DNA of 64,000 bases from Streptomyces sp. LX-29 (GCF_029541745.1 NZ_CP089746.1:7139559-7203558), one strand, 5' to 3'. Positions 15,301 through 24,339 are shown, numbered from the stretch's first letter. The notes: generated by a model from the sequence alone, not told the origin. Translations and numbers: made by a program.

Positions 15301-15757
15301 GCCGTCGGTGGAGGCGCTGCGCCGGTACTGCGCCGACCGGCTGCCCGAGTACATGGTGCCCACCGTCTTCGTGCCGCTGGACGCCCTGCCGCTGACCGTC
15401 GCCGGCAAGGTGGAGCGCAGGCGGCTGCCGGAGCCGGAGCGCACCGAGCGCGGCGGCACCGAACCCGGCACCCCGCTGCAGAAGTCCGTGGCCGCCGTCT
15501 TCGCCGAGGTCCTCGGCGTCCGCGAGGTCGCCGTCGAGGACGACTTCTTCCGCCTGGGCGGACACTCGCTCGCCGTGACCCGCGCCGCGCTGCGGCTCAG
15601 CGAGGAACACGGCGTCGACGTCACCGCGCAGGTGATCTTCGCCCATCCCACGGTGGGCGGCGTCGCCGAGAGCCTGGAGACGCTGCTGTGGGCCGCCGAC
15701 GGCCCACCCACCGCCATCGCCGGTACCGACCATGCCCGGGAAGAGGGAGAGCTGTGA
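12344..15757 (+). CDS. NRPS module: TubC-type docking-C-A-PCP
   Basis: A 1137-residue single-module NRPS. Residues 1-60 form a TubC-like N-terminal docking domain (LTALLDDVAAARIRVTADG), which would bind the tail of the upstream PKS protein. The condensation domain has HHIAADA (His214, His215), with Ala where Gly is usual. The adenylation domain has YTSGSTGRPKG (about 683), FDICMMETFG (A4), NQYGPSEAH (A5) and LTVAGKVE (A10). By alignment to the GrsA positions the pocket reads D-I-M-F-F-A-Q-V-I-K, which I do not confidently match to a substrate. The carrier domain has Ser1075 in LGGHSLAV. The GTG at 12344 (AGGAG 8 bases upstream, GTGA overlap) was chosen over an in-frame ATG at 12359, which lacks as good a ribosome site. 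Confidence 0.92.
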   Translation: MNGGPMNEAAELTALLDDVAAARIRVTADGAELRVSAAKGALTPELRDRLRAHKPGLLAHLTAEARAAAPITPLPRDGRTFPLSAGQEALWLLDQVEGHQPTYVISGGVRLTGALRPELMVRCLTLVANRHEALRTAYRSGPDGIPEQVVLAEAAPPVRQVDLGALPEGERAAELARLARESAREPFDLAEGRMLRALLVTTAPDEAYLVLSVHHIAADAGSLSVLFRELFALYEADAEPASLPPLSVHYADAAEWQRATRSPVAEHRRLDYWKKQLEGAPPLLELPTDRPRPARQSFRGGLVDFSFGPEDTARITDLAGRARVTPYVLLLACWAAVLARHAGTDEVVVGTPVSNRERPEAASLVGFFVGTLPLRVDLTGDPTFTELLGRVQRTFLDGFEQRDVPFQRIVAELQPQRSLSHAPVFQNMLTYYETPYQGGRVGELEVAREGVHNGTAKFDLTLFAEDRGASLDCSLEYAEDLFDRATAERLAAAFQRLTRAALEQPDTPVHRLPLLTPDQREELQTAGRGEVREIDLDRPVHRYLSEQARLRPEATALAFGAETLSYAELEAESNRLARLLTDRGVTPGALVGLYAHRSVRQLVAMLAILKAGAAFLPLDPQHPAERTAEMLAEAGCPVVLADAPLDVPADATLLRLDTLDWSGQDAAEPAPATGRDDLIYVIYTSGSTGRPKGIAMRHGALANLLAWQTRAFPFAEDDRVLQFSPLHFDICMMETFGTWAAGGTVVLVDADTRRDALRLLPYLDEQGITRLFLPYVALQQLAEVGAARRTWPTALREVFTAGEQLHATAELRVFFERTGAALHNQYGPSEAHVITSHTLPAAPADWEALPPVGRPVDNARIYLLDPHGTPVPRGVAGELCVAGDCLARGYLHREDLTAERFVPDPFHPGERMYRTGDLARYRADGELEYLGRIDHQVKVRGFRVEPGEIEAALLTHPGVKAAVVEARGTGAAQALIAWVVAADGEPPSVEALRRYCADRLPEYMVPTVFVPLDALPLTVAGKVERRRLPEPERTERGGTEPGTPLQKSVAAVFAEVLGVREVAVEDDFFRLGGHSLAVTRAALRLSEEHGVDVTAQVIFAHPTVGGVAESLETLLWAADGPPTAIAGTDHAREEGEL

Positions 15758-18700
15758 CATCACCGGTCGAACTCCTCGCGGAGCTGCGGGCCCGCGACAT
15801 CCGGCTCTGGGAGGAGGACGGGCGGCTGCGCTTCAGCGCCCCGCCCGGCGCCCTCGACGCCGAGCTGCGCGGCCGGATCACCGCCCGCCGCGACGAACTG
15901 ATCGCCCTGCTCAAGGGGGTGCGCGGCGGCCGCGCCGCCGAACGGCCGCCGGTCACCCCGCTGGACCGCGCCGCCGGCCCGCTGCCGCTCTCCTACGGCC
16001 AGCAGCGCATGTGGGTGATGGCCGAGATGCTGCCCGACAGCGGCGCCGCCGCCTATGTGCTCTCCGGGCGGATCACCCTGGAGGGCCGGCTCGACGCCCC
16101 CGCCGTGGCCGCCCTCCGCCGCGCCCTGACCGAGCTGGTGCGGCGCCACGAGGCGCTGCGCACCGTGGTCCGCGTCGGCGAGGGGCAGCCGTACGCCGAG
16201 GTCCTGGCGGATGTCGAGGTCCCGCTCCCCGAACGGCATCTGGCCGCCGGCGAGAGCGTCGCCGAACTGGCCGCCGCCGAGGCCCGGCTCCCCTTCGACC
16301 TCGGCACCGCCCCGCTGCTGCGGGCCGTCCTGGTCCACGACGGACCCGACCGCGCTCATCTGCTGCTGTCCGTGCACCACATCAGCGCCGACGCCTGGTC
16401 GCTGGGCATCCTCTACCGGGAGCTCTTCGCGCTCTACGGCGGCTACGCCCAGGGCGTGGAGCCGGTCGGACTGCCCGAACTCACCGTGGGCTACGCCGAC
16501 TACGCCGGCTGGCAGCGCACCCACCTCACCCCCGAGGCGCTCGCCGACGACGTCACTTACTGGCGGGAGCGGCTGGACGGGCTGCCCGCGCTGCTCGACC
16601 TGCCCGCCGACCGGCCCCGCCCGGCCGTCCAGTCCTACCGGGGCGCCGCCGAGCCGTACCACCTGCCCGCCGAACTCCTCGACGGCGTACGGAGGCTGGC
16701 CGCCACGCACGGCTGCACCCCGTACATGGTGCTGCTCGCCGCCTGGTCGCTGGTGCTCTCCCGGCTCAGCGGCGCCACCGACCTGGCCGTCGGCACCCCG
16801 GTCGCGGGCCGGCCGCGGCCCGAGGTGGAACCGCTCATCGGGTTCTTCGTCAACACCCTGGTGCTGCGCGTCGACACCGAAGGCGACCCCGGCTTCACCG
16901 AGCTGCTGGAGCGGGTCCGCGCCACCTCACTGGCCGCCTTCGACCACCAGGACCTGCCCTTCGAACAGCTGGTGGAGGTGGTGCGGCCGGAGCGGACGCT
17001 CAGCTACAGCCCGCTCTTCCAGCACATGTTCATCCTCCAGAACGCCACCGCCGACACCTTCGAGCTGCCCGGCTTCCGCTGCCGGCTGGAGGAGACGCAC
17101 ACCGGCACCGCCAAGTTCGACACCACCCTCATCGCCGAGGAGGGCCCCGACGGGCTGCGCGGAACCCTGGAGTACGCCACCGACCTCTACGACGCGGCGA
17201 CCATACGCCGCTACCTCGGCCACTGGCGCACCGTGCTGGAGGGCGCCCTCGCCGCCCCCGACACCCCCGTCTCCCGGCTGGAGCTGCTCGGCGGCGACGA
17301 GCGGCGGCGCATGGTCGCCGACTGGAACGACACCGCGCTCGACGTCCCGGCCGCCACCGTCCACGAGCTGGTCGAGCGGCAGGCCGCGGCCACCCCCGAC
17401 CGGCCGGCGGTCGTCCAGGGCGACGGCGGGCTCAGCTACGCCGAGCTCGACGCGGAGGCCGAGCGGCTGGCCGGGCTGCTGCGCGAGCGCGGCGCCCGCC
17501 CCGGCACCCTGGTCGGGCTCTGCCTGCCGCGCACCCCCCGGCTGGTCACCGCGCTGCTCGCGGTGCTCAAGTCCGGGGCCGCGTACCTGCCGCTGGACCC
17601 GTCGGCCCCGGCCGAGCGCAACGACCACATCCTGGCGGACGCCGGGGCGCCGCTGGTGCTCACCGTCTCCGCGCTGCGCCCCCGGCTGACCGTGCCGGAG
17701 GGCACCGCGGTGCTCTGCCTGGACGAGCAGGACCAGGCCGCGGCCACCGTCGACACGGCCACCGTCGACACGGCTACCGTCGACGCGGCGGCCGGAGAGC
17801 CGGCCGCCGCCGGGCCCGAGGACCTGGCGTACGTCATCTACACCTCCGGCTCCACCGGCCGCCCCAAGGGCGTCATGGTCGAGCACCGCAACGTGGTCAA
17901 CTTCCTGGCCGCCATGAGCGAGGAGTTCGGCGCCGAGAGCGCCGGCACCTGGCTGGGCGTCACCACCGTCTCCTTCGACATCTCCGTGCTGGAGCTGGTG
18001 TGGACCCTCAGCCACGGCTCGACCGTGGTGCTCCAGCCGGACGCGCCGCGGCACACCGGGCGTCGCCCCGGCAAGGTCGCGGACCTGAGCCTGTTCTACT
18101 TCGCCAGCGCCTCCGACACCACCGGCCCGTCCGCCCCCGGCGCCTACCGGCTGCTGCTGGAGGGCGCGAGATTCGCCGACCGCAACGGCTTCGAGGCGGT
18201 CTGGACGCCCGAGCGGCACTTCCACGCCTTCGGCGGGATCTACCCCAACCCGTCCGTGGTGGGCGCGGCCCTCGCCGCCGTCACCGAGCGGGTCGCCATC
18301 CGCGCGGGCAGCGTGGTGCTGCCGCTGCACAGCCCGCTGCGCGTGGTGGAGGAGTGGGCCGTCGTCGACAACCTCTCCGGCGGCCGGGCCGGCATCTCCG
18401 TCGCCTCCGGCTGGCAGGCCGACGACTTCGTGCTGGCGCCCGACCACTACGCCGACCGCAAGCAGGTCATGCTGGACGGCATCGACACCCTGCGCACCCT
18501 GTGGGCGGGCGGCTCCGTCGAACTCCCCAACGGCTACGGCAAGCCCACCGCCGTGCGCGCGCTGCCCCGGCCCGTCCAGGCCGAGCTGCCGCTGTGGGTC
18601 ACCGCCGCCGGCAGCCCCGACACCTTCCGCGCGGCCGGCGAGTCCGGCGCCAACGTCCTCACCCACCTGCTCGGCCAGGACCTCGCCGACCTCGCCGCCA

Positions 18701-21069
18701 AGGTCGAGATCTACCGGCGGGCCCGGGCCGAGGCCGGACACCAGGGCCCGGGCCGGGTGACGCTGATGGTGCACACCTTCCTCGGCGAGGACCCCGAGGC
18801 GGTACGGGAGCGGGTGCGCGGCCCCTTCCGCGACTACCTCGCCTCCTCGCTGGGCCTCATCGGCAACCTCGCCCGCACCATGGGCCTCGGCGACGACCTC
18901 GGCGCCCTGCCCGAGGAAGACCTCCAGACCCTCCTGGACCACGCCTTCGAGCGCTTCTACGACACCGCCGCGCTCTTCGGCACCACCGAGCGGGTCGTCG
19001 AGCGGCTGGACGCCATCGCCGACACCGGCGTCGACGAGGTGGCCTGCCTCATCGACTTCGGCCTCGACGACGACAGCGTCCTCGACGCGCTGCCGCTGCT
19101 GGCCCGGGCGCGCGAACAGCACGCGGACCGCGGCGCCGAGGCCGCGCTGTCGGTGCCCGCGCTGATCGAGAAGCACGCCGTCACCCGGCTCCAGTGCACC
19201 CCCTCCCAGGCCGCCATGATCCTCGCCGAACCCGGCGGGCCCGAGGCCCTCGGCCGGCTGGAGCTGCTCCTGCTGGGCGGCGAGGAGCTCCCCGCGGCCC
19301 TGGCCGAGCGGCTCGTCGGGCTCACCGACGCCCGCGTCCACAACATGTACGGGCCCACCGAGACCACCATCTGGTCCACCACCCACCGGGTCGACCCCGA
19401 CGGCTCCGCGCTCATCGGCCGGCCCATCGCCAACACCGCCCTGTACGTCCTGGACGCGGCCCGCAACCCGGTGCCCGTCGGCGTCCCCGGCGAACTCCAC
19501 ATCGGCGGGGCCGGGGTCACCCGCGGCTACCTGGGCCGCCCCGAGCTCACCGAGGAGCGCTTCACCGCCGACCCGTTCGCGACCGCGCCCGGCGCCCGCA
19601 TGTACAACACCGGCGATCTGGTGCGCTACCGCCCCGACGGCACCCTGGAGTTCATCGGCCGCACCGACCACCAGGTCAAGGTGCGCGGCTACCGCATCGA
19701 ACTCGGCGAGATCGAGGCGGCGCTGCGCTCCCACCCCGACGTCGCCCAGGCGGCCGCCACCGTGCACGGCGACGGCGTGGACCGACAGCTCGCCGGCTAC
19801 GCCGTGGCCCGGCCCGGCGCCCGGCTCTCCGTGCCGGAGCTCCGCGCCCACCTCGCCGAGCGGCTCCCCGGGTACATGCTGCCGGCCTCCCTGCGGGAGC
19901 TGCCCGAGCTGCCCTACACCCCCAACGGCAAGGTGGACCGGCGGGCGCTGCCGGCCCCCGCCGACGCCGCCCGCGCCGAGACCGAGTGGATCGCCCCACG
20001 CGGCCTCACCGAGATGCGGCTCGCGGTGCTCTGGGAGGACGTCCTGGGGACGCGTTCCCTCGGGGTGCGGGACGACTTCTTCCACCTGGGCGGCAACTCG
20101 GTGCTCGCGGTGATGCTGCTGGCCGAGGTGGAGCGGCAGTTCGGCCGCCGGCTCTCGCTGGCCACCCTCATCCAGGGGCCCACCATCGCCGAGATGGCCC
20201 ACACCCTGGACCAGAAGGGCGACACCGGCCGGCGCTCGCTGATCCGGCTGCGGCCCGGCGGCGAGACCCCGCTGTACCTGCTGCCCGGCGCCGGCGGCAA
20301 CCTCGTCTACTTCCACGAGCTGGTCGGCGCGCTGCCGGAGCGGCTGGCGGTGCACGGCCTCCAGCCGTCCTTCACCCAGGACATCGCCGCCGCCACCCTG
20401 GTGCCCGAGCTGGCCGACCAGTACCTGCCGCTGGTGCTGGAGAACCAGCCCGAAGGGCCGTACCACTTCGTCGGACACTCCTTCGGCGGGCACATCGCCA
20501 TGGAGCTCGCGGCCCGGCTGCGCCGGCTCGGCAAGGAGGTCGGGCTGGTCGGCCTGGTGGACACCGCCGCGCCGCTGCCGGAGCGCCGGGAGCACTTCGA
20601 CGACTGGGACCAGGCCGCCTGGCTGGCCACCCTGGCCCGGGTCTTCGCCCGCATCTTCCGGCGGGAGCTGGAGCTCGGCGAGGAGGAGCTGCGCGCGCTG
20701 CCGGAGGGCGAGCAGCTGGGCCGGCTGCGCCAGGTGCTGGCCGAACAGCGGGTGCTGCCGCCGGAGTTCGACGACGACACCCAGCTGAACGGCTTCGTCC
20801 GCGCCTACATCGCCGACCAGCGCAGCCTGTACGCGCCGGCCGAGCCGCACGAGGGCACGCTGACCTTCTTCCGCGCCGCCGAACTGCACCGCGACAACGT
20901 GCCGCCCCCGGCCCTGTCGTGGATCCTCGACGACCCGGCGCGCGGCTGGGGCCGCTTCTCCACCCGCCCGGTGGAGGTCCACGAGACCTCCGGCGACCAC
21001 CTGACCATGCTCACCACCCCGCACGTCGACCAGCTGGCGAAGTTCATCGACGAGCTGACCGGGGACTGA
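15754..21069 (+). CDS. Terminal NRPS: docking-C-A(Gly) with internal LLM-PCP-TE
   Basis: A 1771-residue termination module. A TubC-like docking domain (ELLAELRARDIRLWEEDG) is followed by a condensation domain with HHISADA (His208, His209). The adenylation domain has YTSGSTGRPKG (about 697) and FDISVLELVW (A4, about 740). It is then interrupted by a luciferase-like monooxygenase at about 775-1128 (TPERHFHAFGG, RAGSVVLPLH) and resumes before NMYGPTETT (A5, about 1196). The pocket reads D-I-L-Q-L-G-M-I-W-K, nearly the textbook glycine code. The carrier Ser is 1449 (GGNSVLA) and the thioesterase nucleophile is Ser1576 (GHSFGG). The whole order equals that described for myxobacterial MtaG/MelG, where hydroxylation of the glycyl alpha carbon frees a terminal amide. 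The GTG start overlaps the previous stop. Confidence 0.93.
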   Translation: MTSPVELLAELRARDIRLWEEDGRLRFSAPPGALDAELRGRITARRDELIALLKGVRGGRAAERPPVTPLDRAAGPLPLSYGQQRMWVMAEMLPDSGAAAYVLSGRITLEGRLDAPAVAALRRALTELVRRHEALRTVVRVGEGQPYAEVLADVEVPLPERHLAAGESVAELAAAEARLPFDLGTAPLLRAVLVHDGPDRAHLLLSVHHISADAWSLGILYRELFALYGGYAQGVEPVGLPELTVGYADYAGWQRTHLTPEALADDVTYWRERLDGLPALLDLPADRPRPAVQSYRGAAEPYHLPAELLDGVRRLAATHGCTPYMVLLAAWSLVLSRLSGATDLAVGTPVAGRPRPEVEPLIGFFVNTLVLRVDTEGDPGFTELLERVRATSLAAFDHQDLPFEQLVEVVRPERTLSYSPLFQHMFILQNATADTFELPGFRCRLEETHTGTAKFDTTLIAEEGPDGLRGTLEYATDLYDAATIRRYLGHWRTVLEGALAAPDTPVSRLELLGGDERRRMVADWNDTALDVPAATVHELVERQAAATPDRPAVVQGDGGLSYAELDAEAERLAGLLRERGARPGTLVGLCLPRTPRLVTALLAVLKSGAAYLPLDPSAPAERNDHILADAGAPLVLTVSALRPRLTVPEGTAVLCLDEQDQAAATVDTATVDTATVDAAAGEPAAAGPEDLAYVIYTSGSTGRPKGVMVEHRNVVNFLAAMSEEFGAESAGTWLGVTTVSFDISVLELVWTLSHGSTVVLQPDAPRHTGRRPGKVADLSLFYFASASDTTGPSAPGAYRLLLEGARFADRNGFEAVWTPERHFHAFGGIYPNPSVVGAALAAVTERVAIRAGSVVLPLHSPLRVVEEWAVVDNLSGGRAGISVASGWQADDFVLAPDHYADRKQVMLDGIDTLRTLWAGGSVELPNGYGKPTAVRALPRPVQAELPLWVTAAGSPDTFRAAGESGANVLTHLLGQDLADLAAKVEIYRRARAEAGHQGPGRVTLMVHTFLGEDPEAVRERVRGPFRDYLASSLGLIGNLARTMGLGDDLGALPEEDLQTLLDHAFERFYDTAALFGTTERVVERLDAIADTGVDEVACLIDFGLDDDSVLDALPLLARAREQHADRGAEAALSVPALIEKHAVTRLQCTPSQAAMILAEPGGPEALGRLELLLLGGEELPAALAERLVGLTDARVHNMYGPTETTIWSTTHRVDPDGSALIGRPIANTALYVLDAARNPVPVGVPGELHIGGAGVTRGYLGRPELTEERFTADPFATAPGARMYNTGDLVRYRPDGTLEFIGRTDHQVKVRGYRIELGEIEAALRSHPDVAQAAATVHGDGVDRQLAGYAVARPGARLSVPELRAHLAERLPGYMLPASLRELPELPYTPNGKVDRRALPAPADAARAETEWIAPRGLTEMRLAVLWEDVLGTRSLGVRDDFFHLGGNSVLAVMLLAEVERQFGRRLSLATLIQGPTIAEMAHTLDQKGDTGRRSLIRLRPGGETPLYLLPGAGGNLVYFHELVGALPERLAVHGLQPSFTQDIAAATLVPELADQYLPLVLENQPEGPYHFVGHSFGGHIAMELAARLRRLGKEVGLVGLVDTAAPLPERREHFDDWDQAAWLATLARVFARIFRRELELGEEELRALPEGEQLGRLRQVLAEQRVLPPEFDDDTQLNGFVRAYIADQRSLYAPAEPHEGTLTFFRAAELHRDNVPPPALSWILDDPARGWGRFSTRPVEVHETSGDHLTMLTTPHVDQLAKFIDELTGD
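17743..17787 (+). repeat. 15-bp in-frame tandem repeat inside the A domain
   Basis: Three copies of a 15-bp unit (GCCACCGTCGACACG, last copy with two changes) at 17743-17757, 17758-17772 and 17773-17787. They encode A-T-V-D-T pentapeptides in a surface linker before motif A3, so length change is unlikely to harm the enzyme. Confidence 0.8.
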
Positions 21070-21149
21070 CCGGGCGGCACCACCGCACCGGCGGGCCCCA
21101 CCCCGACCACCCGAACCCCACCCGTTGTCAAGGAAAGCGAGAACCACCC

Positions 21150-21956
21150 ATGCCGGTCCAGCTGCTGGATCTCCTCGCCTGTCCCGCCTGCGCGGGAACG
21201 ATCGAGCGCACCTCGGCCCTGGAGATCGCCTGCACCTCCTGCGTCCGCACCTCCACGGCGACCGAGGGCTTCATCGACATGATCCAGGAGGCCGGGAAGC
21301 CCGACCCGGCCGCCCCCACGACCGCCCAGAAGCTCATGGAGTCCAAGGCGTTCGTGCGGCTCTACGAGGTCGCCATGCGGCCCTTCTTCGCCCGGCTGTT
21401 CGCCGGCTTCGGCAGCCATGTGCCCAGCTACGCCGAGGAGTTCCAGGTCTACAACGACTGGCTGAAGCTGGACGAGGAGCGCACCGGCGCCTGGCTCGAC
21501 CTGTCCTGCGGCGCCGGCTACTTCACCGACCGGCTGGCCGGCGCGGTGCCCAACGCCACCGTGGTCGGCCTCGACATCTCGGTGGCGATGCTGAAGAAGG
21601 CCCTCCATGAGACCGTGGGCCGGCCCAACGTGGAGCTGGTCCGCGGCGACGTGCGCGGGCTGCCGTTCCGGGACGAGGTCTTCGACGGCGTCAGCAACCC
21701 CGGCTCGCTGCACCTGTACGCCGACCCGCAGTCCGCCTACCGGGAGGTCTTCCGGCTGCTCAAGCCGGGCGGCGTCTACACCGCCTCCACCTTCGCGCTC
21801 AACGACTACCCCACCAGCAAGCTGGGCGTGAAGCTGACCGGCATCCGGCGCACCGACCTCTCGACGCTGCCGGAGGAGCTGGAGAAGGCCGGCTTCGTCA
21901 ACTACCGCCTGGTGAAGTTCGGCTCCGCCTTCGTCTTCGCGGTCACCAAGCCCTGA
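21150..21956 (+). CDS. SAM-dependent methyltransferase with N-terminal zinc ribbon
   Basis: A 268-residue class I methyltransferase. The first 45 residues are a Trm112/RlmA-like zinc ribbon with CPAC and CTSC pairs (LLDLLACPACAGT, EIACTSC). The catalytic domain has the SAM loop LDLSCGAGYFTDRL near 113, an acidic strand end in VVGLDIS, and a motif-II region RGDVRGLPFRDEVFDG. The fold group resembles UbiE/menG-like enzymes and small-molecule O- or C-methyltransferases found in antibiotic clusters. The substrate is unknown; the lipopeptide or its carboxyl or enol group is the natural guess given the position 80 bp after the termination module. The ATG at 21150 follows AAGGAAAG. A strong hairpin follows the stop, so this is probably the last gene of the biosynthetic transcript. 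Confidence 0.85.
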   Translation: MPVQLLDLLACPACAGTIERTSALEIACTSCVRTSTATEGFIDMIQEAGKPDPAAPTTAQKLMESKAFVRLYEVAMRPFFARLFAGFGSHVPSYAEEFQVYNDWLKLDEERTGAWLDLSCGAGYFTDRLAGAVPNATVVGLDISVAMLKKALHETVGRPNVELVRGDVRGLPFRDEVFDGVSNPGSLHLYADPQSAYREVFRLLKPGGVYTASTFALNDYPTSKLGVKLTGIRRTDLSTLPEELEKAGFVNYRLVKFGSAFVFAVTKP

Positions 21957-21970
21957 CCGCACCCGGGCCG

Positions 21971-22005
21971 CGCCCCGGACCGGGCTCACGGCCCGGCCCG
22001 GGGCG
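21971..22005 (+). terminator. Hairpin terminator after the biosynthetic operon
   Basis: 15-bp stem with one mismatch: CGCCCCGGACCGGGC at 21971-21985 against GCCCGGCCCGGGGCG at 21991-22005, with a 5-base loop. It lies 14 bases after the methyltransferase stop and 100 bases before the MMPL start. Confidence 0.65.
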
Positions 22006-22107
22006 CCCGGTCGTCCGCCCCCGGCCCCGCTCCCGGGGCGGCGGCCCGTCCCGACCCGACCTGAACCGAGTCCCGCTCCTCGCATCCAGGCTGAATTGGG
22101 GTACCGC

Positions 22108-24339
22108 ATGTCCCTGCTGCTGCGCATCACCGCACGTCCGCGGTTGTTACTGTCCCTGACCGTCCTGCTGCTGATCGGCGCCGTGCTGGTCGGCGGCGGG
22201 CTCACCGACCGGCTGAAGCTCGGCGGCACCGAGGATCCCGCCGCCGAGTCCAGCAGGGCGGCGCAGGTGATGGACGCCAAGTTCCCGGCCAGCCGGCCGA
22301 ACCTGGTGATGCTCGTCGACAGCGGCGCCGACACCGACACCGGCGCCGACACCGACAGCGGCGCCGACGACACCGAGGTCGCCGCGCAGGGCACCCGGCT
22401 GGCGGACCGGCTGGCGGGGGAGCGGGGGGTCACCGGCGTCGTCCACTACTGGCAGCGCAAGGACCCGGCCCTGCGCGCCGAGGACGGGAGGCACGCCCTG
22501 ATCGTCGCCCGCATCACCGGCGACGAGACACAGGCGGGCAAGGTGTTCGACCGGCTGGACGACGACTACCAGGGCCGGATCGGCGACCTGGACGTCTCCC
22601 TCGGCGGCACCGTCGCGGTCCGCAACGAGGCACAGCGGCAGACCGCCGACGACCTCGTCAAGGCGGAGGTCATCGCGCTGCCGATCGTGCTGGTCATCCT
22701 GGTGCTGGCCTTCGGCAGCGTGGTCTCGGCCCTGCTGCCGCTCGCCATCGGCGTCATCGCCATCATGGGCACCAGCGCGGTGCTGTTCCTGATCACCGAG
22801 TTCACCGACGTCTCGATCTTCGCGCAGAACCTCACCACGGCGCTCGGCTTCGGCCTCGCCATCGACTACGCGCTGCTGATCGTCCGGCGATATCGGGAGG
22901 AGCTCAAGAAGGACCCCGACCCGTCCGCGGCGCTGAGCGCCACCCTGCACACCGCCGGCCGCACCGTGCTGTTCTCCGCCTTCGTGGTGGCAGTCTCGCT
23001 GGCGGCGATGCTGATCTTCCCGATGTACTTCCTGCGCTCGTTCGCCTACGCCGGGATCTCCGTGGTCATCCTGGCCGCGTTGGCCGCGCTCACCGTACTC
23101 CCCGCCCTGCTGCGGCTCCTCGGCCACCGGGTGAACGCGCTGCGGATCGTCCGCGGCGACCCGGCCGCCCGCGAGGCGGCGGCCGACCGGCGCTGGCGCG
23201 CCCTCACCGGCGGCGTGATGCGCCGCGGCCCGATCGTGGCGGTCTCCGTCACCACCCTGCTGGTGCTCCTGGGGCTGCCCTTCCTCAAGGTGGAGTTCGG
23301 CACCGTCGACGACCGCCAACTCGGCAGCTCCGCACAGGCCAGGGCCGTACACGACACCATCAGGGAGTCCTTCGCGGGCAGCCCGACCGGCGGTGTCGAC
23401 GTGCTGGCCGAGGACGCCCCGGCCGACTCCTTGAGCACCTACGCCGCGCGGCTGTCGAAGGTGTCGAAGGTGGCCCGCGTCGACGCCCCCACCGGGAGCT
23501 ACCGGGCGGGGGAGCGCGTCGCGCCGCCCACCCCCGCCATCGCCGCGCAGCGCACCGTGTCCGGCACCGGCTATCTGACCGTCTGGCCCGCCCACGACGT
23601 GGAGGACATCTCCGCCGAGAGCCAGCAACTGGTCGAGGACGTGCGCGCGGTCGAGGCGCCGTTCGACGTGAAGGTCGGCGGCCAGGCGGCGATGCTCGTG
23701 GACAGCCGGGCCGTCATCGGCGACCTCCTGCCCTACGCGCTGCTCTTCATCGTCGTCGTCACCCTGCTGATGGTCTTCCTGATGACCGGCTCCCTCGTGC
23801 TGCCGCTCCAGGCCGTGGTCCTCAACGCCCTCAGCCTCACCGCGATGTTCGGCGCCGCCGTCTGGGTCTTCCAGGACGGCCACCTCAGCGGTCTGCTCGG
23901 GGTGACCCCCACCGGCTTCATCGAGACCTCGCTGCCGGTGCTGATGTTCTGCCTGACCTTCGGCCTGTCGATGGACTACTCCCTCTTCCTGCTCTCCCGG
24001 ATCAAGGAGAACTACCAGCGCACCGGCGACCACCGCGGCGCCGTCCTCGCCGGTGTCTCGCAGACCGGCGGCGTCATCACCGCCGCGGCCGTCCTGCTCG
24101 CCGTCGTCATGATCGCCATCGGAAGCTCGCAGATCTCCCTCACCAAGATGCTCGGCCTCGGCACCGCCCTGGCCGTGCTCGTCGACGCCACCATCGTCCG
24201 CTGCCTCCTGGTCCCCGCCCTGATGGCCGTCTTCGGCCGCACCACCTGGTGGGCCCCCAAGTCCTGGCGCACCGAGCGCTTCACGCTCAGCGAGGAGGGA
24301 CCGGCAGCGCGGCGACCGGAGCCGACCACGCGCCGGTGA
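22108..24339 (+). CDS. MMPL/RND-family lipid exporter, with a TTA codon near its start
   Basis: A 743-residue membrane transporter of the MMPL group, which moves lipids and lipopeptides using the proton gradient. An N-terminal transmembrane helix (LLLSLTVLLLIGAVLV) is followed by an extracytoplasmic loop, a bundle of helices (about 195-345), a second loop (about 400-540), and a second bundle (about 545-720), in all about 12 helices. The conserved intramembrane motifs GLAIDYALLIVRRYREE and GLSMDYSLFLLSRIKE are both present, each with the Asp-Tyr pair of this family. Codon 14 is TTA (22147-22149), so translation should depend on the bldA leucyl-tRNA. The ATG at 22108 is preferred over an in-frame TTG at 22096. 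A 18-bp repeat at about 22321-22370 encodes GADTD units. Location implies export of the cluster product. Confidence 0.92.
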   Translation: MSLLLRITARPRLLLSLTVLLLIGAVLVGGGLTDRLKLGGTEDPAAESSRAAQVMDAKFPASRPNLVMLVDSGADTDTGADTDSGADDTEVAAQGTRLADRLAGERGVTGVVHYWQRKDPALRAEDGRHALIVARITGDETQAGKVFDRLDDDYQGRIGDLDVSLGGTVAVRNEAQRQTADDLVKAEVIALPIVLVILVLAFGSVVSALLPLAIGVIAIMGTSAVLFLITEFTDVSIFAQNLTTALGFGLAIDYALLIVRRYREELKKDPDPSAALSATLHTAGRTVLFSAFVVAVSLAAMLIFPMYFLRSFAYAGISVVILAALAALTVLPALLRLLGHRVNALRIVRGDPAAREAAADRRWRALTGGVMRRGPIVAVSVTTLLVLLGLPFLKVEFGTVDDRQLGSSAQARAVHDTIRESFAGSPTGGVDVLAEDAPADSLSTYAARLSKVSKVARVDAPTGSYRAGERVAPPTPAIAAQRTVSGTGYLTVWPAHDVEDISAESQQLVEDVRAVEAPFDVKVGGQAAMLVDSRAVIGDLLPYALLFIVVVTLLMVFLMTGSLVLPLQAVVLNALSLTAMFGAAVWVFQDGHLSGLLGVTPTGFIETSLPVLMFCLTFGLSMDYSLFLLSRIKENYQRTGDHRGAVLAGVSQTGGVITAAAVLLAVVMIAIGSSQISLTKMLGLGTALAVLVDATIVRCLLVPALMAVFGRTTWWAPKSWRTERFTLSEEGPAARRPEPTTRR
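22321..22370 (+). repeat. 18-bp in-frame tandem repeat in the MMPL gene
   Basis: About 2.7 copies of an 18-bp unit (AGCGGCGCCGACACCGAC and close variants) encoding S/T-G-A-D-T-D in the first extracytoplasmic loop. The acidic stretch could bind cations, but more probably it is a tolerated length-variable loop. Confidence 0.7.

Noticed and set aside
16927..21147. 1406-codon minus-strand frame opposite the terminal NRPS
   Set aside because: GC shadow; sequence is low-complexity Gly/Val/Arg/Asp with no family features.
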